64,000 nucleotides of DNA, taken from Nezara viridula (lineage: Eukaryota > Arthropoda > Insecta > Hemiptera > Pentatomidae). Below the pieces are notes generated by a model. The model saw only the letters and a program-made list of their open reading frames with translations, was not told the origin of the DNA and did not search any database. This document shows positions 23,077-32,838 of this stretch, in pieces. Both the position numbers and the translations under genes were made by a program. Location of the stretch: contig OV725078.1 of NCBI GenBank assembly GCA_928085145.1, positions 1,113,501-1,177,500 of the forward strand. The letters are read 5' to 3'. Positions within the stretch are counted from its first letter, which is position 1. Every line of letters begins with the position of its first letter.

Positions 23077-24548
23077 TAGACCTGGGCACTCTTGAAATAA
23101 TTAATTTCTGTAATAATTCACATGGTTATTCCACGAATGAATTATTTCGGGAATAACGGTTATTTCTGAAATAATATTTCAAACAGTCAACGAAATAATC
23201 TCGATGGAATAACTCTGAATTTATTTCTGAAATAATTATTTCACTATTTTAACATTCTTTGGAATAATGTAAATTATTTCGAAATGAATTATTTCTGAAA
23301 TAAATTATTTCATAACTATTATTTCAGAATTATTTATTTCATAAATAAATTATTGCATAAAATCAAGAAATAAATATTTCAGAAATAACATTGTTCTGAA
23401 ATAACATAAAAAAATTACCAATATGCACCATGTTTTCGGGGGCGCTTTTTATGAAAATACTGTCGAATTTGAGATTGCGCCACCCCCTCCTCACCCCCCA
23501 TCAACTTTTTGTAACTTTTTGGATTTAATCCATATCAGGGTCGACTATTATGTTTTCGGGGGCGCTTTTTATGAAAATACGGTCGAATTTGAGATTGCGC
23601 CACCCCCCCCCCACCCTCTCACATCAACTTTTTGTAACTTTTCTGAAATAATCGATATCAGGGTCGAATATTATGTCTTCGGGGGTGCTAATTATAAAAA
23701 TAATGTCGAATTTGATATTGCACCACCCCCTCCCCACCCCCCATCGACTTTTTGTAACTTTTCAGATATAATCGATATCAGGGTCGACTATTATGTTTTC
23801 GGGGTAGCTTATTACGAAAATGTGGTCTAATTTGAGATTGCGCCCCCTCCTGCCCCCCCCAATCGACTTTTAGTAACCTTTCGGATTTAATTGATATCAG
23901 GGTCGCCTATTATGTTTTCGGGGTAGCTTATTACGAAAATTCGGTCGAATTTGAGATTGCGCCTCTCCCTCCCCCCCAATCGACTTTTAGTGACTTTTCC
24001 GAAGTAATCGATATCAGGGTGGTCTTTTTTTTTTTTTCTCTATTTTTGGGATATCTTTTTCAAATTCTACCGTATTTTCTTAATTAGCTACCCCGAAAAC
24101 ATAAAAGTCGACCCTGATATCGATTGAATCTGAAAAGATACAAAAAGCTGATGCGCTAATCTCAAATTTGACATTATTTTTATAACTAGCGCTCCCGTAA
24201 ACATAATAGTCGACCCTGATATCGATTATATCTGAAAAGTTACAAAAAGTCGATGGGGGGTGGGGAGGGGGTGGTGCAATATCAAATTCGACATTATTTT
24301 TATAATTAGCGCCCCCGAGGACATAACAGTCGACCCGGTCGATCGGAATGATTATTTCAGATTTCACATTATTCCTGAAATAATCATTTCAGATATCATT
24401 ATTCCTGAAATAATTTATTCCCGAAATAATCATTTCGGAAATAATGGTCAGGTTATTTCATGAAATAAATTATTTCGGAAATAACTATCGAGGTTTATTT
24501 AGGGATTTATTCCGGGAATATTTTTCAAATAAATTCTGCCCAGGTCTA
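23077..24548. mobile_element. hAT-type foldback element with satellite core
   Basis: Starts TAGACCTGGGCACTCTTGAA and ends, read in reverse, TAGACCTGGGCAGAATTTAT: a perfect 12 bp terminal inverted repeat of hAT style. It is flanked by an exact 8 bp direct repeat ATTTGTAG (23069-23076 and 24549-24556), the target duplication length of hAT elements. Inside, subterminal zones of about 320 and 200 bp are built from AAATAATTATTTC-type short palindromes; the centre holds five direct copies of a roughly 120 bp unit (23431-24020) and then about two inverted copies (24085-24345). No transposase is encoded, so it is non-autonomous. Confidence 0.85.
23431..24020 (+). repeat. five tandem copies of a ~120-bp satellite unit
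   Basis: Unit starts (TGTTTTCGGGG-type) fall at 23431, 23551, 23674, 23794 and 23913, spacings 120, 123, 120 and 119. Each unit has GTCGAATTTGAGATTGCGCC, a C-rich run, TTTTTGTAACTTTT and GATATCAGGGTCGACTATTA. Inverted copies are at 24085-24345. Because the first spacings are multiples of three, an open frame crosses them, but it is not a gene. Confidence 0.9.
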
Positions 24549-24744
24549 ATTTGTAGTCCATAAGTCCAGAGAGGTTTTAATAGGTATGTATAAATATTTA
24601 ATTTCTGTCTTGCTTTTAATTTATAATGTCATTCTTAATAATGAATGCAATAGTTTTAATCTGTGATTTAATGATGCACGTTTTTTCTTTACATGTGGAC
24701 CCCATGTCATTCTTCTGTCAAATCTCAGGCCTAGGTATTGTACT

Positions 24745-26880
24745 CTATCTGTTTGTGGAATCGGTATGTTGTGACTTTTGATAATTTATTTGAGTTTTCC
24801 ATAGTTTACACCAATCGTTTATTTTTTGTAAGTGATGTTGTAGGTTAAGTGATGCCTGTGTAGGATTATCGTATCTAGTAATGATAGCAGTAGTAGGTTT
24901 CTGTAAGTGTGTGGATACTTTATGGAATGTCATGTGTGTATGTTATGTACAGAAGTGGGGCTAAGATTGACCCCTGAGGTACGCCAGCTAAAATAAGTCG
25001 AATTGAGGATATACCTGAACCGTGTCGAACGGAGAAAAATCTGTCTGAGAGAAAGGAGTGAAGAATTAAGTAGTAGGTTGGTGTAAGTATGGTCTTGACT
25101 TTGAAGAGAAGCCCCTGATGCAAAAGCTTGGGCCCTTTTCGAAAGCTTGGGCGACATCCAGAAATACTGCGGTTGCATATAGTTTTCGCTCTAGTGCTGT
25201 CGATATGTAGTCAGTTACCCTGTGTAATTGTTGTGTTGTTGAATGTAATTTTCGAAACCCGAATTGATGGTCAGGAATAATCTGTTTGTCTGTTAATATA
25301 TGTAATAGTCGTTAGTATAATAGTTTTTCTAATAATTTAGAACACACTGGAAGCAAACTAATCGGTCTATATGAAGAAGGATTGTTAGTTTCTTTGTCTG
25401 GCTTTTTAAGCATGGTTATATGAGAGTATTTCCATTGTATTGGAAATTTTGTGGTCCAAAGAATGCAATTGAAGATTGTTGTGAGAAACACTGAGCTTTC
25501 CTTGGCATTTGATGGGGCGCCTCAGCATTTATAAGTCATGACCAGGGGTTTTTATTTTGGGTAAATGTCTAATTTCTTGTGCAACTGGTGATGGTGTGAA
25601 AGAAGGTGGTAGTGTGAGCTGTAGTGGTATGACTAAGTTATTTTGTACAAAAATATCATGTTCTGTATTAACGAAGTCCGTATGTGATTTAAAAACAGAG
25701 GAAAGATGAGTAGCAAAGAGTTCAGATCTTTCTTCGTCCGAAACAGCCCAAGAACCATCCTCTCTTCGTAGGGGTGCTGACACCTCTCGATGCTTTAAAA
25801 GATTCTTTGTGTGTCTCCATAAACTTCCATCGTCCGTCGAAAGGTTGTTAATAAAATTTTCGTAGTTTGTGCTTTTGAATTTTTGAATATGTCTTTTAAG
25901 TTCGTTGTTCAATTTGTTAAAAGTTTGTCTGTCTGACGGAAGTCTATTAGTCTGCCACACTTTACGAGCTCTTCTCTTTGCCCTGATTAAGTCCCTTCTG
26001 TACATAGGATAATGGGGCAAGTTCACTGATTTTGGTGACCTAGATGTTGATGAGGACCATGCTGCATATTGTATACTTTTTATAAAAGTTTCAACGGCTT
26101 CTTCTAGTTCCCGTTGATTTTTAATTGAATCTGAAACAGAAATATTGGTGTTCAAATGGTCTCTATATGCGTCCCAGTCCATGCAACCTGTTATGAGTTT
26201 AGGTCTCTTTTGAGCTTCAGAAGGCGCGTCGAAGAGAACTATGTGCACCGAGGAGTGATCAGAGCAAAGATCGGAGCTTGTATTGACGGCAAAAGGTACG
26301 ATTCTAAGTCCTTTTGTAATAAAGAAATCAAGTAAGTCGGGAGTTTTGCTTCTGGAGGTGGGGCAATAAGTGGGTGGATTTGGAGTTATTGAGTCTAATG
26401 AAAATTCATGGAGGACAGACCAGAGATTTCTGCCTCTTGGAGTAGACAACTTTGAACCCTAGCCTTGGTGCTTAGCATTATAGTCTTCACCTGCTTCTTC
26501 CGAGGCGTTTGAAGAACTCAGAAAACATCGTGGATGTAAGCTTGAACCTAGGGGGACAGTACACTGAGGCAAATGTTATAGTGTAGTGTTTTGTGCATAA
26601 TGTTATTCCTGTTGATTGTATGTCGGGTGCAATGGGTAAGTCTATGGGATTATGTTTTAGTGAATTTTTTACGAGTATCGCTGTTCCTCCATGTGCAGTT
26701 TTGTCTGGGCGATCAGTTCTATAAATAGAGTAATCCTGGATGTAAATTTTTGATCGATGTGTCAGATGTGTTTCAGTAATAAGTGCAACGTCAATCCGTT
26801 TTTCGTGCAAGTATAAGTCAAGTTCAGTACTGTGTTATGTCAGTCCGTTGGTATTCCACAAAATAACAGAGAATCCACAG
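24745..26880 (-). pseudogene. family C ORF2 (endonuclease and reverse transcriptase)
   Basis: From 26880 downwards: degenerate start (FCGIPTD for LWNTNGL), RIDVALITETHLTHRSKIYI with catalytic Glu, then GGTAILVKNSLKHNPIDLPI; a break near 26470 and a 306-codon frame 26449-25529 with TPDLLDFFITKG, SDLCSDHSSVHIVLF (catalytic Asp-His intact) and GHDL at its end. RT motifs follow: KTILTPTYYLILHSFLSDRF, AGVPQGSILAPLLYITYTHD. Where FADDTAI is expected the frame reads LQKPTTAIIT, so the catalytic box is lost. NLQHHLQKINDWCKLWKTQI is the conserved region after it. Confidence 0.85.
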
Positions 26881-26984
26881 TTAAATTATTGTGGGACATA
26901 ATTAGGGCACCAGACCTGTGTAAACTGTGATAGCTGTTGAAGAAGAATGAAAAGGGACTGCATTAAGTGATTTAACCCATTAAT

Positions 26985-27150
26985 TATTATTTATTGTATA
27001 TACTTTTGATTATTATTTTGCATCTATTTATTTTATATTTTTTGTACATATAGTGTGAATGTTATCCAACCTCACTATAACAAATGTTCAAGAGACAGAT
27101 TGTTGTAATACTCAATAAATAAAAACATAAAAAATAAATAAATAAATATT
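26985..27150 (+). mobile_element. family A 3' tail only
   Basis: TTATTTATTGTATATACTTT through TATAGTGTGAATGTTATCCA and CAAGAGACAGATTGTTGTAA to AATAAATA-rich tail matches the last 150 bases of family A. No coding part is attached, and it abuts the 5' end of family C. Confidence 0.7.
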
Positions 27151-27180
27151 TTATATAATTAATTTTTACATGATTATTAT

Positions 27181-27335
27181 ATTTAGCCTGAGGAAGGAGC
27201 TAAACAGGTAGCAAGATAAAAAAAAGAATTATATACAGGAGGACGTATTTTTATTGATTTTATTCTTTGTTTATTACTATATCTGTTAGATGTTTCGAGA
27301 AATGTTCTTCCCATCGTCAGGAACATATAATACTA
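27181..27335 (-). other. possible Penelope-like element end with hammerhead-like core
   Basis: On the minus strand TTCCTGACGATGGGAAGAAC is followed by CTCGAAACATC, again CTGACGA ... CGAAAC as in hammerhead cores of Penelope-like elements. GCCTGAGGAAGGAGCTAAAC at 27187 on the plus strand is a second similar word. Stem II is only partly paired, so ribozyme activity is doubtful. Confidence 0.3.
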
Positions 27336-27459
27336 TTAAAAGTTGACCTTTTTATTTTATAGGATAAAGGAGCACAAATAAATAAATAAAAATATAAAAA
27401 TTCCCGTACAATTTCCAGTTTGAGAAATTCCCGTACGATTCCCGGTTTTCCAGATAGCT

Positions 27460-27960
27460 GGACACCCTGATCAAACGCATCCAACCCTTCCAGTGAAAAG
27501 CCTTTCCAACAATATTCGATGCTCATTTCTATGTAACCAACAAAATCCTACATAATGACATCAACATCCAATTTGTCCTAAAGCTTAATCCAGAATAATT
27601 CTCCAAATTTCACCAGAACCTTACTTATCATCTAAATCCTCAAGCACCAAATTCTCTAAAGATGGGTGGTGCATGATAGGGATATGCACCACCCATCCTT
27701 AGAATCAGTGCCACCGTGACCTTATGTAGATTGTATTTATTGGCGTTCTGGCAATGGTCAGATTCTTCCCTCAAGACATGAGTGTATGTGGCTAAAGCAC
27801 TCTCGATCAATCTCAGCTGGCTTTAGTAGCAGTGATGCGATTAAGAGAGCAGCGCAGGGTTCTTCTGGAGTCGTGCTTTTACCTAAATAGTTGGAGGGAC
27901 AAGCCTGCCTCGGGGTTTCCTCGCCTGATTGTAAATAGTCTGCATAAGTATGCATGTGTT
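27460..27960 (+). mobile_element. family A 3' fragment
   Basis: Begins at words equal to IKRIQSFQSK and VDAPFYVTNK in other copies (CAAACGCATCCAACCCTTCC at about 27474) and continues through the C-terminal codons and 3' UTR to TATGCATGTGTTTTTTGC. Carries a 14-bp inverted duplication at 27661-27697. Confidence 0.8.
27661..27697. repeat. 14-bp inverted duplication in family A fragment
   Basis: GATGGGTGGTGCAT (27661-27674), nine-base loop, ATGCACCACCCATC (27684-27697). Other copies have only the second arm (CACCACTCATCCC). Confidence 0.85.
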
Positions 27961-28049
27961 TTTTGCTTTCTTTTAATTTCCTTAGTTTTAAATTATTTTA
28001 TTTATTCAATTTACTTTTTATTCTTATTTATTGTTATTTTGCTTCTATT

Positions 28050-28347
28050 TGTAGCTAAAGTTCTCTCGATCAATCTCCGCTGGCTTTAGTACCAGTGATG
28101 CGGTTGAGAGAGTAGCGCAGAGTTCTCCTGAAGTTCCCTTGCCTGATTGTATATAGGTATGCATGTGTTTTTTTGCTTAGTTTTAATTTTCTTATTTTTA
28201 GGTTATTTTATTATTTATTGTAAATACTTTTGATTATTATTTTGCTTCTATTTATTTTATATTTTTTGTGCATATAGTGTGAATGTTATTCTACCTCACT
28301 ATAACTAATGTCCAAGTTACAGATTGTTCCAATACTGAATAAATAAA
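28050..28347 (+). mobile_element. family A 3' UTR only
   Basis: Starts TAGCTAAAGTTCTCTCGATC and runs through GCTTTAGTACCAGTGATGCG and the T-rich part to AATAAATAAAGAAG. It repeats the 3' UTR already present in 27700-27960, giving two 3' ends in tandem. Confidence 0.8.
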
Positions 28348-28349
28348 GA

Positions 28350-29305
28350 AGAGCAGACTCATTATTTTATCTCTACGTTCTAGCTATCTTATGGAGTATT
28401 TGAGGATTTTTTATGCACATGTTACGTTTTTTACTGCAATTCTACGGTTTTTCATTGGATTTTATATGGCATATTCTATGGGTTTTTACTGCATAAATAT
28501 CCGGGTTCTGCTCATAACCAATGTTTCCTTTACAAATAACGAACAAATGATTCTATTAGGATGGAATTCACATTATTTCAAATGCATGAAAAAAAAGTAG
28601 TCCAGGCCAAGTTAAAGTAACTCCACAGAAAATGCACTGTAGAAGGATACCCATCCAGGTATATCACTTTCAGGAAGCTTTTTCTCAGAAAACGTAGCGT
28701 TGTTACCGAAGCGTAACTCTTATGAGAACAAATGAGTTCATCTAGTCCAGTCAGCATGTCTTTAATAATGTTCTAATACAAGAATTTAATAACAGCATTA
28801 AGAATTTTTTTAATAATATGCAATCTTGATAGGCAACTAATAATATTTAAGGTGTGTACGTACTCAAAAATCAGTATTTTGTATACAATTTTTAGGAATA
28901 TTAAAGTTTTGCTAAAATCTTAATGAGTTAATGACTAACTAATCGCATATTCATGTTTCAATAAAAATTATGACACAATTATGTATCGAATTCAGTTCTA
29001 AGACGATCTATGTGATTAAAAAAAACAACAGAAAAATATTTATTTATTTATTTATTAATTAAAAATAAAATCAAGCATGAATATTTTAAATCAGATTAAA
29101 GGCGTTCCTATGATCTTATTTGAGCTATAATTTCAGGAGAAAATGTAACGAAAAGATCCATGAGTTAAAAAAATTGTATACCTCTTATTATTTTTTTTTC
29201 GTACGGGGAGAGGAGTAGATCGAAAATTGATTTTACTTAGATAACAAGACTGGAAAATTGATTAATATAAGACAATAATTATTAATGTCATAGTACATAT
29301 GATTA
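28350..29305. other. no gene seen
   Basis: AT-rich with a short ATTT repeat at 29039-29056. No frame has a recognisable domain. Presumed intron. Confidence 0.45.
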
Positions 29306-29308
29306 TGT

Positions 29309-29500
29309 GGGCGGGGTGGCCGAATGGGATAAGGCGTGTGCACAGCAATATGATATATGATACAAACGATAAAAATTAGTCACGAATTCGCGTCCCAGTG
29401 CTGGGGGTCTTTTAAATCCCCGTCAACATCCTCTGGCCCGGGAAAACCCCGTATAGACTTAAGGACGAGAAAGAGGAGGACACAAAAAAAATAAGTACAA
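29309..29500 (+). repeat. tRNA-derived SINE
   Basis: GGGCGGGGTGGCCGAATGGG at 29309 followed by ATAAGGCGTG is very like the 5' half of a Leu/Ser tRNA with its A box. A B-box-like GAATTCGCGTCCC follows near 29385. After it comes a non-tRNA body (GGGGGTCTTTTAAATCCCCG, GGCCCGGGAAAACCCCG) and an A-rich end near 29490. The B box has C where a tRNA has A, so pol III competence is uncertain. The B box and following region resemble 825-870. Confidence 0.65.
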
Positions 29501-29624
29501 AGGATTATTCTTTGACTATTAGCAAGTCCTTAAACAACACAGTTCAAGATCAGATATCGAGAGCATTATTTGTTTGTAATGAAGCAAGTAAAGAGAAAAA
29601 CGCAACCATCTTAATTTCCAGTAC

Positions 29625-29843
29625 CTTTTCTTCGTCTGTGGAAGGAGGAGACTCAGGTTGGCCGAGGACTTGGTACCAAGGTGCTTCCCCATTCCAAGGC
29701 TCCGGACTCTCGGAGTTACCGCTGCTTGAACTAGTCATGCAAATCAATTTCTGGACCACGGTTCCACAGACCTCTATACTCGGAAAAATCTCATGATAGC
29801 TGAAATCTGAAGACATCTTCTGATCATTATAGGGTCCGGCCAT
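29625..29843 (-). CDS. candidate host exon, possible alternative first exon
   Basis: A minus-strand frame with balanced composition in AT-rich DNA. It starts ATG at 29843 after an in-frame TGA and reads MAGPYNDQKMSSDFSYHEIF, VCGTVVQKLICMTSSSSGNS, then ESPEPWNGEAPWYQVLGQPE and ends DEEK at the potential donor AAAG before GTACTG, 73 codons, phase 0. Phase 0 would join correctly to the exon at 11072-11234. So it may be an alternative start of the same gene. Alternatively, an acceptor at ATGATCAG before AAGATG would make it an internal exon, or it belongs to a nested gene. I do not recognise the sequence. Confidence 0.45.
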
Positions 29844-29849
29844 AGCTCA

Positions 29850-31370
29850 CCTCCCGTTGTTACTAGTCAACTGGAGTAAAGAAGCCAGGCTTCGACCATG
29901 CTAAAGGCAATGTAACATTTAAAGGTCAAAAGTGGCGCACTATCTGGCAAATGTCAATAAATATCATTCCTTTTAGGTGTAGGCTCCTTTCATTATTATT
30001 CCTCCTCTCATTTATGAAGAAGACGAGCCACACTATGCATTGCATGAGTGCTTAAGAGATTACCAAGTTTCAATTATACCATTTCAGGTACTTAAACTGG
30101 ATCATTATAAAACAGTGAATCAATTCATCAAGGTAATTAAACAATAATACAGTTTAATTTTGATTTATCAGTTGGCATAAATTTAACAAGCATCGAGTGC
30201 ATAGAAGAAAAGTGTAAGTCGGTATTTGTAATCAAGTTCAAAGTTCACGGATATGATGAAAGTTGTAAAATTCTCCAAGCATTCATGCCTGCTCAGTCCA
30301 TAAGGTGAGTTCAATTGAGCTTAGCATGCATGCATACTATTTTCAATCATACAGTGAAAAATCCATGTTAAGGTCCCAAATAACAGATATTTGTTTAATA
30401 TATTTAGATAAACAAATGACTTTTTTAAGTGTCACTATCTTGTTATCCGAGAATTACAAAAATAAAACAAACGTATTTTCTATTTTGATTTTGTCAGTTT
30501 ATTGCAGATCATACGTTTAAATATCGTGATATAAATTAAACGTTAAAGTACCTCAACTACTTAAGGTCGAAAAATATATTCGAGCTTATATTAATTTTAC
30601 GTTTCATTTGTTTAGGTTACAGTCAGCATCAAAACATGACATTTTAAAAATCAAATTTTGTTGTAATTTTTACACATTTCTAAGGATCTCTTCTCTTACT
30701 CCTTAAAGTACTGAAGCTGTTGCGGTGAAGATTGAGAATTGAAAATATTTCGGTTGAAGCAACTGACGAACTTATTTCACTTTAGGTTTTTTTTTTTTTT
30801 ATGTGGACGCCCATTAAAATTTTCGTTGGCCTTTATTTTCCCCCCAAAAAATTTAATCATGTTAAAAAACATTAAATCTAAGCTCAGTTTACTTATAAGG
30901 GTCAGATTCAATAATTTAAAAAATGAATATTTATAAAATTCATAATTTTATGCCATTGACGAATTTGATGAAAAAAAAAATCTTTTTCTACGACTTTCAA
31001 TACTTCACAAAAAGGGGGTGGGGGAAGTTTTACAACATCTTTTGAGGTTGTTTTTTTTTATAAAAATTCAATATTTTTATTTCACAAAAATTCGCGGGTC
31101 ATAATTTTTCATAATCATAACCATATAATACAGGGTGTCTTAGTTGTTAATGGCTAAACTCTGTGGATTGATTCTAAACAAAATTTTCAACAAAAAAGTT
31201 CATTTGATGCATAGACCGATTCCGAACAGAAAATAAGTTAAGACCAATGTTGTGTTTTTCTTTAAGGTAGTCACGGTTTTAATTTAATAATAAGTAATTA
31301 TTCAAAAACTATTAAATTCTAGGTACACTATCGTAAAGTGAACATCTTTTTGAGAAAACAGTTATTAAAT
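29850..31370. other. no gene; possible transposon end at 31130
   Basis: AT-rich. TACAGGGTGTCTTAGTTGTT at about 31130 with AAAAAAGTTCAT near 31193 parallels the sequence at 18800, so the same DNA-transposon family may have left ends at both sites. Confidence 0.4.
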
Positions 31371-31374
31371 TTAC

Positions 31375-31779
31375 TTTATTTATTTAGAAATATAATAATC
31401 TGTCACGTGGACAATAATTAGTTACATTTGAACACATTCACACCGTATATACAGAAAACATAAAATTAACAAAAGTGAAATAATAACTAAATAATGATTA
31501 AAAACTATGTAAAATAAAAAATAAAATAACCTAAAGATAAGTAAATTAAAAAAAATAAAAAACACAGTCATACTTGTATATAATTAGGCAGGGAACCCCA
31601 AGCCAGGCTTCTCCCTAATACTATAGAAGGAAAAGCAGGACTACGAGAGATCCTTGCGTTACTCTCTCAACCCCGTCACTGGTGCTAAAGCCAGTGGAGT
31701 TTAAGCGAAAGCGCTTTAGTCACATACAATCATGTCTTGAGTGCAGAATCTAGCCATTGACAGAACTCCAAGACATATA
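31375..31779 (-). mobile_element. family A 3' end, minus strand
   Basis: Reverse complement of the family A 3' UTR: TTTATTTAGAAATATAATAA at the poly-A side, CACACCGTATATACAG, TCAACCCCGTCACTGGTGCT, and GAGTGCAGAATCTAGCCATT at the upstream side. It is cut at 31779 by the left end of a Tc1 sequence. Confidence 0.8.
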
Positions 31780-32150
31780 CACTGACAGGCAAAACATTCC
31801 ACCCACTTGATTTTTTCATGTTTTAATCTAAAAATAACAGCCAACAACCATACAATACTAAAGCTATATACTCCAATAGTGAAGCTACACAACGTTTATG
31901 CCCGCAACAAGTTCAGCGCTAACAGTTTTATTTTTTATCTTATGAGTTGGGTTCGAGGCGTTGACAGGGACACACATCGGCTCTACGTTGACGTCACTAG
32001 TGATTTTTTTTTTCGTCCAACCAAGCTGAGATTTTGCATGAGGGCAGAGCCGTATGCTGGAGACCGGTTTCAGAAATTTTGCAAGTATCGAATGCAAATC
32101 TTGGCCAGGATGAAACGGCAAAGAACTCGGTGAACTTGCGGGACCGGCTG
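31780..32150. mobile_element. Tc1-family left end plus unknown sequence
   Basis: CACTGACAGGCAAAACATTC at 31780, preceded by TA, matches the Tc1 terminal repeat to about 31838 and then switches to unrelated DNA. An open frame 31807-32133 (RDTHRLYVDVTSDFFFRPTK in it) crosses the junction; I do not recognise it. No right end in the correct orientation was found. Confidence 0.5.
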
Positions 32151-32378
32151 CTTATTTATTTATTGCATTTTCGCCTATTGCTATAAATTTATTTAAACAG
32201 CATATTGACGCACACATGTATTTCTTATGTATTTAGTTTTTCTTGATGTATTTATTTATTTTGATCTATAAATAGTATTTTTAATCTATTTGTATAATTT
32301 ATTTATATAATTTTAATTTATTCACATTAATTAATCTATTTATATTTAATTTATATAATCTATTTATATATTATATAT

Positions 32379-32393
<15 letters not shown>

Positions 32394-32448
<55 letters not shown>
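32394..32448. repeat. (TA)n microsatellite
   Basis: About 27 TA units within a long run of TATTTA-like sequence (32155-32830) that holds no gene. Confidence 0.9.
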
Positions 32449-32450
<2 letters not shown>

Positions 32451-32838
32451 TTAAACGTTGCGGGCTTTAAACACTTAAAAAAAAGAGTAAAGGTTCAACA
32501 AATAACACGCATGAAGTCAGAATCAAGACTACTTTATTCCTCCTTATAATCCTCTATATATACATTCTAAGTTGTTTACATAAATGCTTTTGGTATTAAA
32601 GCTAATACTGTCCCGCTCCGTACCTTAACTTATATTTATATATTATATATCTATTTATTAATCTGTTTATATAATTAATCTTTTTATTTAATTTTAACCT
32701 ACTGATATAATTTAATTTTTATATATGTTTTAAATATTTTTAAACTATCTATATAATTTTAACATTATTTAATCTGTCCACATAATTTTAATCTATTTAT
32801 TTAATTTTAAGTTATTGACTTCATTCTATATGTATATA

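Larger units (their letters stand above)
22722..26880 (-). mobile_element. Jockey-like non-LTR retrotransposon, family C, split by a hAT insertion
   Basis: A minus-strand ORF2 of a third Jockey-like family, from the endonuclease start near 26870 to the C-terminus near 22790. The part 23077-24548 is a later hAT-type insertion: reading across it, minus-strand sequence ...IKTSLDLWT before and LQIYGIAKPTHIKRLQTFQS after join into the usual region following the RT. The C-terminal words LRLITQAPWYVNN and MPTINKHIRTYYKRFHNKLH are in frame. ORF1 is absent; the 5' end is truncated near 26880. Confidence 0.8.

Noticed and set aside
23423..23830. A 135-codon open frame with repeated YVFGGAFYENTVEFEIAP-type peptide units
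   Set aside because: It is produced by satellite units whose spacing is a multiple of three, and the inverted copies give the same peptide on the other strand (24080-24367). No start context, no relation to a known protein, and it lies inside a hAT-type foldback.
29309..29410. A functional tRNA gene
   Set aside because: The first 25 bases are tRNA-like but the middle is AT-rich and cannot form the anticodon arm, and the B box is altered; a SINE explains it better.
31807..32133. 108-codon plus-strand frame
   Set aside because: It starts inside a Tc1 terminal repeat and crosses the junction to unknown DNA, so it is not a natural reading frame as a whole; the second half is unrecognised.
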